From positions 248,001 through 312,000 of the forward strand of contig CAWGQC010000012.1 of NCBI GenBank assembly GCA_963824645.1: a stretch of 64,000 bases of DNA. Reading direction: 5' to 3'. The position numbers were made by a program, and so were the translations under genes. The notes beneath the pieces were generated by a model that ran no database searches, was not told the DNA's origin, and worked only from the letters and a program-made list of their open reading frames with translations. Of this stretch, positions 61,229 through 64,000 are shown in pieces (the first letter of the stretch is position 1; the number at the start of each line of letters is the position of its first letter). This DNA comes from Bog-756 sp963824645. Lineage in GTDB: Bacteria; Actinomycetota; Acidimicrobiia; Acidimicrobiales; RAAP-2.

Positions 61229-62863
61229 TCAACCCGGCCGGGGGAGGTCGACCTCGATGACCTCGAGCGCGCCTTCGGCGTGTCGGGACCGGAGCACCTT
61301 CTTGTCGAACTTGCCCACGCTGGTCTTCGGAACCTCGTCGATGAACACCCACCGTTCGGGCAGCCACCAACGGCTCACCCTCCCCGACAGGAAATCGACC
61401 AGTTCGTCCGGACCCACCTCGGCCCCCTCCTCCACCACCACGGCGGCCAGGGGGCGCTCGCTCCACCGGTCATCGGGCACGGCGATGACCGCCGCTTCCA
61501 CCACCGATGGATGGGCCATGACCTCGTTCTCCAGCTCCACCGAGGAGATCCACTCCCCACCCGACTTGATCACGTCCTTGGTCCGGTCGCTGATCTGCAT
61601 GAAGCCCCGGCGGTCGAGGGTCCCGATGTCGCCGGTGCGCAGCCATCCGTCGTGGAACCGCTCCGGTGCCGGCTCCCCGTAGTAGGAGCCGGTGATCCAC
61701 GGCCCCCGCGCCTCGAACTCCCCCAGCGACTCACCGTCGGAGGGCAGCACCGAGCCGTCTTCCCCGACCACCCGTATCTCGACCCCGGGAACCACACGAC
61801 CGGTTTTGGCCCGCCACTCGATCTCTTCTTCGGGGGGCGTGCCCCGGGGCGGGAGGGCCACGGCACAGAGCGGACTGGTTTCGGTCATGCCCCACCCCTG
61901 GACCAGCTCGACGTCGAAGTGTTCCTTGTACCCCTCGATGAGCTGCCGGGGCACGGCCGCCCCGCCGGCCGTGATGAGCCGAATGGACGACAGGTCGACC
62001 GGATGGCTCTGGGCGTAGCGCAACAGGTCGTTCCAGATGGTGGGCACACCGGCCGACACGGTCGGACGGTGCCGGGCCATGATGGCGGCCAGGGGTTCGG
62101 CTTGCAGGAACTGCTGGGGCATGACCATGTCGGCCCCGGTCATGAAGGCGCCGTAAGGCGTTCCCCAGGCGTTGGCGTGGAACATGGGGACGATGGCCAG
62201 GACCCGGTCGAGCTCGTTGATGCCGAGCGAGGAGGCCGAGGTGATGGCCATCGAGTGCAGGGCGGTCGACCGGTGGCTGTACACCACCCCTTTGGGGTTC
62301 CCGGTGGTACCCGACGTGTAGCACATGGCCGCCGCTTGCCGTTCGTCGAAGGTGGGCCACGGATAGCCGGGCTCTTCGGCCCGGACCATGGCCTCGTAGG
62401 ACAGGGTGTCGCCCAGGGCGGACCCGTCACCGCTGCCCGCCACCACCACGTGCTTGACCGTGGTCAACTGGTCGCGCACCCGGGCCAGCAGGGGCACCAA
62501 AGAATCGTCGACGATGATGACCTGGTCCTCGGCGTGGTTGATCACGTAGGCCAGCTGCTCGGGGAACAGCCGGAGGTTGAGGGTGTGGAGGACGGCACCC
62601 ATGGCCGGAATGGCCAGGTACGCCTCCAAATGGGTCTGGTTGTTCCACAGGATGGTCCCCACCCGGTCGCTGTCCCCCACCCCGATGCGGGCCAGGGCCC
62701 GGGCCAGCTGTTCGGAGCGGGCGGCCACCTCGGTGAAGGACACGTCGGTGGCCGAGGCGTCCGGACCGGTCACCGTTATCACCCGACTGTCGCCGTAGAC
62801 GTTCTGGCCGTGGCGGACGATGCCGCTCACCAACAACGGGGCGTCCTGCATGGTGCTCAACAT
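61229..62863 (-). CDS. Long-chain acyl-CoA synthetase (AMP-binding, FadD-like)
   Basis: The 544-residue adenylate-forming ligase has the P-loop YTSGTTGNPKGVVYSHRSTALHSMA, LVQGWGMTETSPLC, the hinge DGWLRTGDIGTLDRRGFMQISDRTKDVIKSGGEWISS and the C-terminal catalytic Lys in PKTSVGKFDKKVLRSRH. The order fits the medium/long-chain FadD type. The ATG at 62863 has GGAGGAAC upstream, favouring it over 62887. It activates fatty acids to acyl-CoA and may work with the small helical protein encoded downstream. Confidence 0.93.
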   Translation of the reverse strand: MLSTMQDAPLLVSGIVRHGQNVYGDSRVITVTGPDASATDVSFTEVAARSEQLARALARIGVGDSDRVGTILWNNQTHLEAYLAIPAMGAVLHTLNLRLFPEQLAYVINHAEDQVIIVDDSLVPLLARVRDQLTTVKHVVVAGSGDGSALGDTLSYEAMVRAEEPGYPWPTFDERQAAAMCYTSGTTGNPKGVVYSHRSTALHSMAITSASSLGINELDRVLAIVPMFHANAWGTPYGAFMTGADMVMPQQFLQAEPLAAIMARHRPTVSAGVPTIWNDLLRYAQSHPVDLSSIRLITAGGAAVPRQLIEGYKEHFDVELVQGWGMTETSPLCAVALPPRGTPPEEEIEWRAKTGRVVPGVEIRVVGEDGSVLPSDGESLGEFEARGPWITGSYYGEPAPERFHDGWLRTGDIGTLDRRGFMQISDRTKDVIKSGGEWISSVELENEVMAHPSVVEAAVIAVPDDRWSERPLAAVVVEEGAEVGPDELVDFLSGRVSRWWLPERWVFIDEVPKTSVGKFDKKVLRSRHAEGALEVIEVDLPRPG

Positions 62864-63062
62864 GACCGTTCCTCCCCTGGGCCGCACCGGGTGACCCGGT
62901 TCGACGAGCTTACCGATCCCGCCTGTCGCCTGACGGGGCCAGCGGCCCTTGATCGGCCCGGCCCACGGTGCTCAACTGGTGGTGGCCGGTACCGGACGGG
63001 CAGTTGACCCACCTCTGAGCGACCACGCTCACCACGTCACCTGTCGCCGTCGAGGTCCGGGC

Positions 63063-63977
63063 ATGGGAAAGCTGGTCATCGCCCTCGTCACCGCCACCGT
63101 GGCCCTCACCCTGGGTCTGGTCGCCCTGGTGGCCTCCACGGTGGGCGGAACCGGAACCGCCGACGGCTCGTCGGCCCTACCCGCCACGGGGGGAGGACCT
63201 TCGGCGGCCGCCGCCCTGCCCTCCGCCTGGTTGGCTCTGTACCAACGGGCGGCCGCCACCTGTCCGGGCCTGGCCTGGTCGGTGCTGGCCGCCATCGGAA
63301 CGGTGGAGTCAGGGAGTGGCCGGTCCACCGCACCGGGGGTCCGGTCCGGTGCCAACGCCGCCGGGGCCGAAGGTCCGATGCAATTCCTTCCTTCGACTTT
63401 CTCTGCCTATGCCACGGTCGGGCCCGGCGGGGCGCGACCGCCGTCCCCCTACGACCCGGTGGATGCCGTCTACACGGCGGCCGCACTGCTGTGCGCCGAC
63501 GGAGCCGGCTCGGCGTCCACCTTGCGGGGCGCCGTGGTCGATTACAACCACTCGGGTACCTACGCCGACACCGTGCTGACCCTGGCCCTGGCCTTGGCGC
63601 AGAATCCGTCGGCCTCGGACACGGTGGTGGCCGCCCTTTCCTTCGCCGCCGGCCAGCTGGGTACCCCCTACCTGTGGGGCGGTACCGGGGCCGGGGGCTT
63701 CGACTGCTCGGGACTGGTCCAGGCCGCCTATCGGGCTGCCGGGGTCACCCTGCCCCGGGTGGCCCAGGACCAGTACGACGCCGGACCGGTCGTTCCCGCC
63801 GGATCGACCGTCCTGCCCGGCGATCTCGTCTTCTTCGGCACCGGGGCCGCCACCGTGGAGCATGTGGGACTCTACGTGGGCGAGGGTGAGATGATCGACG
63901 CCCCCTATACCGGGGCCCTGATCCGCTACGACGACGCCGGTGGCCCGCAACTGGTGGGGGCCACCCGTCCGGGGTGA
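63063..63977 (+). CDS. Secreted cell-wall hydrolase: lytic transglycosylase plus NlpC/P60
   Basis: The 304-residue protein has an N-terminal TM/signal segment (VIALVTATVALTLGLVALVAS), a lytic-transglycosylase-like domain (residues about 55-180; Glu82 in AAIGTVESGSGRS, GAEGPMQFLPSTFSAYA, ALCADGAGS and VVDYNHSGTYADTV) and a C-terminal NlpC/P60 domain with the catalytic Cys215 in GGTGAGGFDCSGLVQAAYRAAG and His267 in EHVGLYVG. It cleaves glycan strands and peptide stems of peptidoglycan, as do the Rpf/RipA-type remodelling enzymes. GAGGT lies seven bases before the start. The gene is divergent from fadD. Confidence 0.93.
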   Translation: MGKLVIALVTATVALTLGLVALVASTVGGTGTADGSSALPATGGGPSAAAALPSAWLALYQRAAATCPGLAWSVLAAIGTVESGSGRSTAPGVRSGANAAGAEGPMQFLPSTFSAYATVGPGGARPPSPYDPVDAVYTAAALLCADGAGSASTLRGAVVDYNHSGTYADTVLTLALALAQNPSASDTVVAALSFAAGQLGTPYLWGGTGAGGFDCSGLVQAAYRAAGVTLPRVAQDQYDAGPVVPAGSTVLPGDLVFFGTGAATVEHVGLYVGEGEMIDAPYTGALIRYDDAGGPQLVGATRPG

Positions 63978-64000
63978 ACCGGACCGACCGGCGACGGCCG

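Overview
The window is GC-rich DNA from an actinobacterium. The complete Pup-proteasome locus (pafA, prcA, prcB, pup, dop, mpa), a fused FbiC for coenzyme F420, two Ddn-type deazaflavin reductases, a DUF4193 protein, a MhuD-like heme oxygenase and abundant GTG/TTG starts all point to Actinobacteria. The overall gene mix, including an MTR4/HelY-type helicase coupled to tatC and split glycine decarboxylase subunits, fits a deep-branching lineage such as the Acidimicrobiia. That lineage is an inference from gene content; no rRNA gene is present. Three genes each look broken by a single-base frameshift, which may mean draft-quality sequence.

Layout. 1-4.3 kb is gene-poor and accessory-like: a tRNA-Pro(GGG), a secreted protein, small hypotheticals and a frameshifted HEPN-like gene. 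4.3-13.2 kb holds a GH1 glycosidase coupled to a HemK-like methyltransferase, two divergent sulfatase-family enzymes separated by a 634-base gap with a riboswitch-like structured leader, an amidohydrolase and a frameshifted polytopic membrane protein. 13.3-16.7 kb has a gamma-carbonic-anhydrase homologue, a CorA-like transporter and an overlapping three-gene operon (MhuD-like monooxygenase, DUF2889, lipoprotein). It faces a MerR regulator across a palindrome-rich intergenic region.

16.8-22.4 kb carries merR, a PD-(D/E)XK-like gene, gcvT, gcvPA, gcvPB and a Ddn-like gene in one direction; gcvH is absent. 22.4-32 kb is mixed: aldolase II, sulfotransferase, a zinc-finger protein with a palindrome at its start, methyltransferase, nitroreductase, HtrA protease, GNAT and DUF4193. 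32.5-39 kb contains a tandem ThyX-like protein, a helicase-tatC-tatA/B run and two signal peptidases I.

39.2-47 kb is the Pup-proteasome island: ligase (PafA), 20S core (PrcBA), the tag Pup ending in GGE, depupylase (Dop) and ATPase unfoldase (Mpa), followed by a ferredoxin and TrmI. 47-50.5 kb has small membrane proteins, a thioesterase, a cupin and a FIST sensor protein. 50.6-59.5 kb is a pentose-phosphate operon (tkt, tal, gnd, zwf, pgl) running into fbiC, with mostly overlapping or closely spaced genes. 59.5-64 kb ends with a LOG-family protein, small hypotheticals, an acyl-CoA ligase and a secreted NlpC/P60 cell-wall hydrolase.
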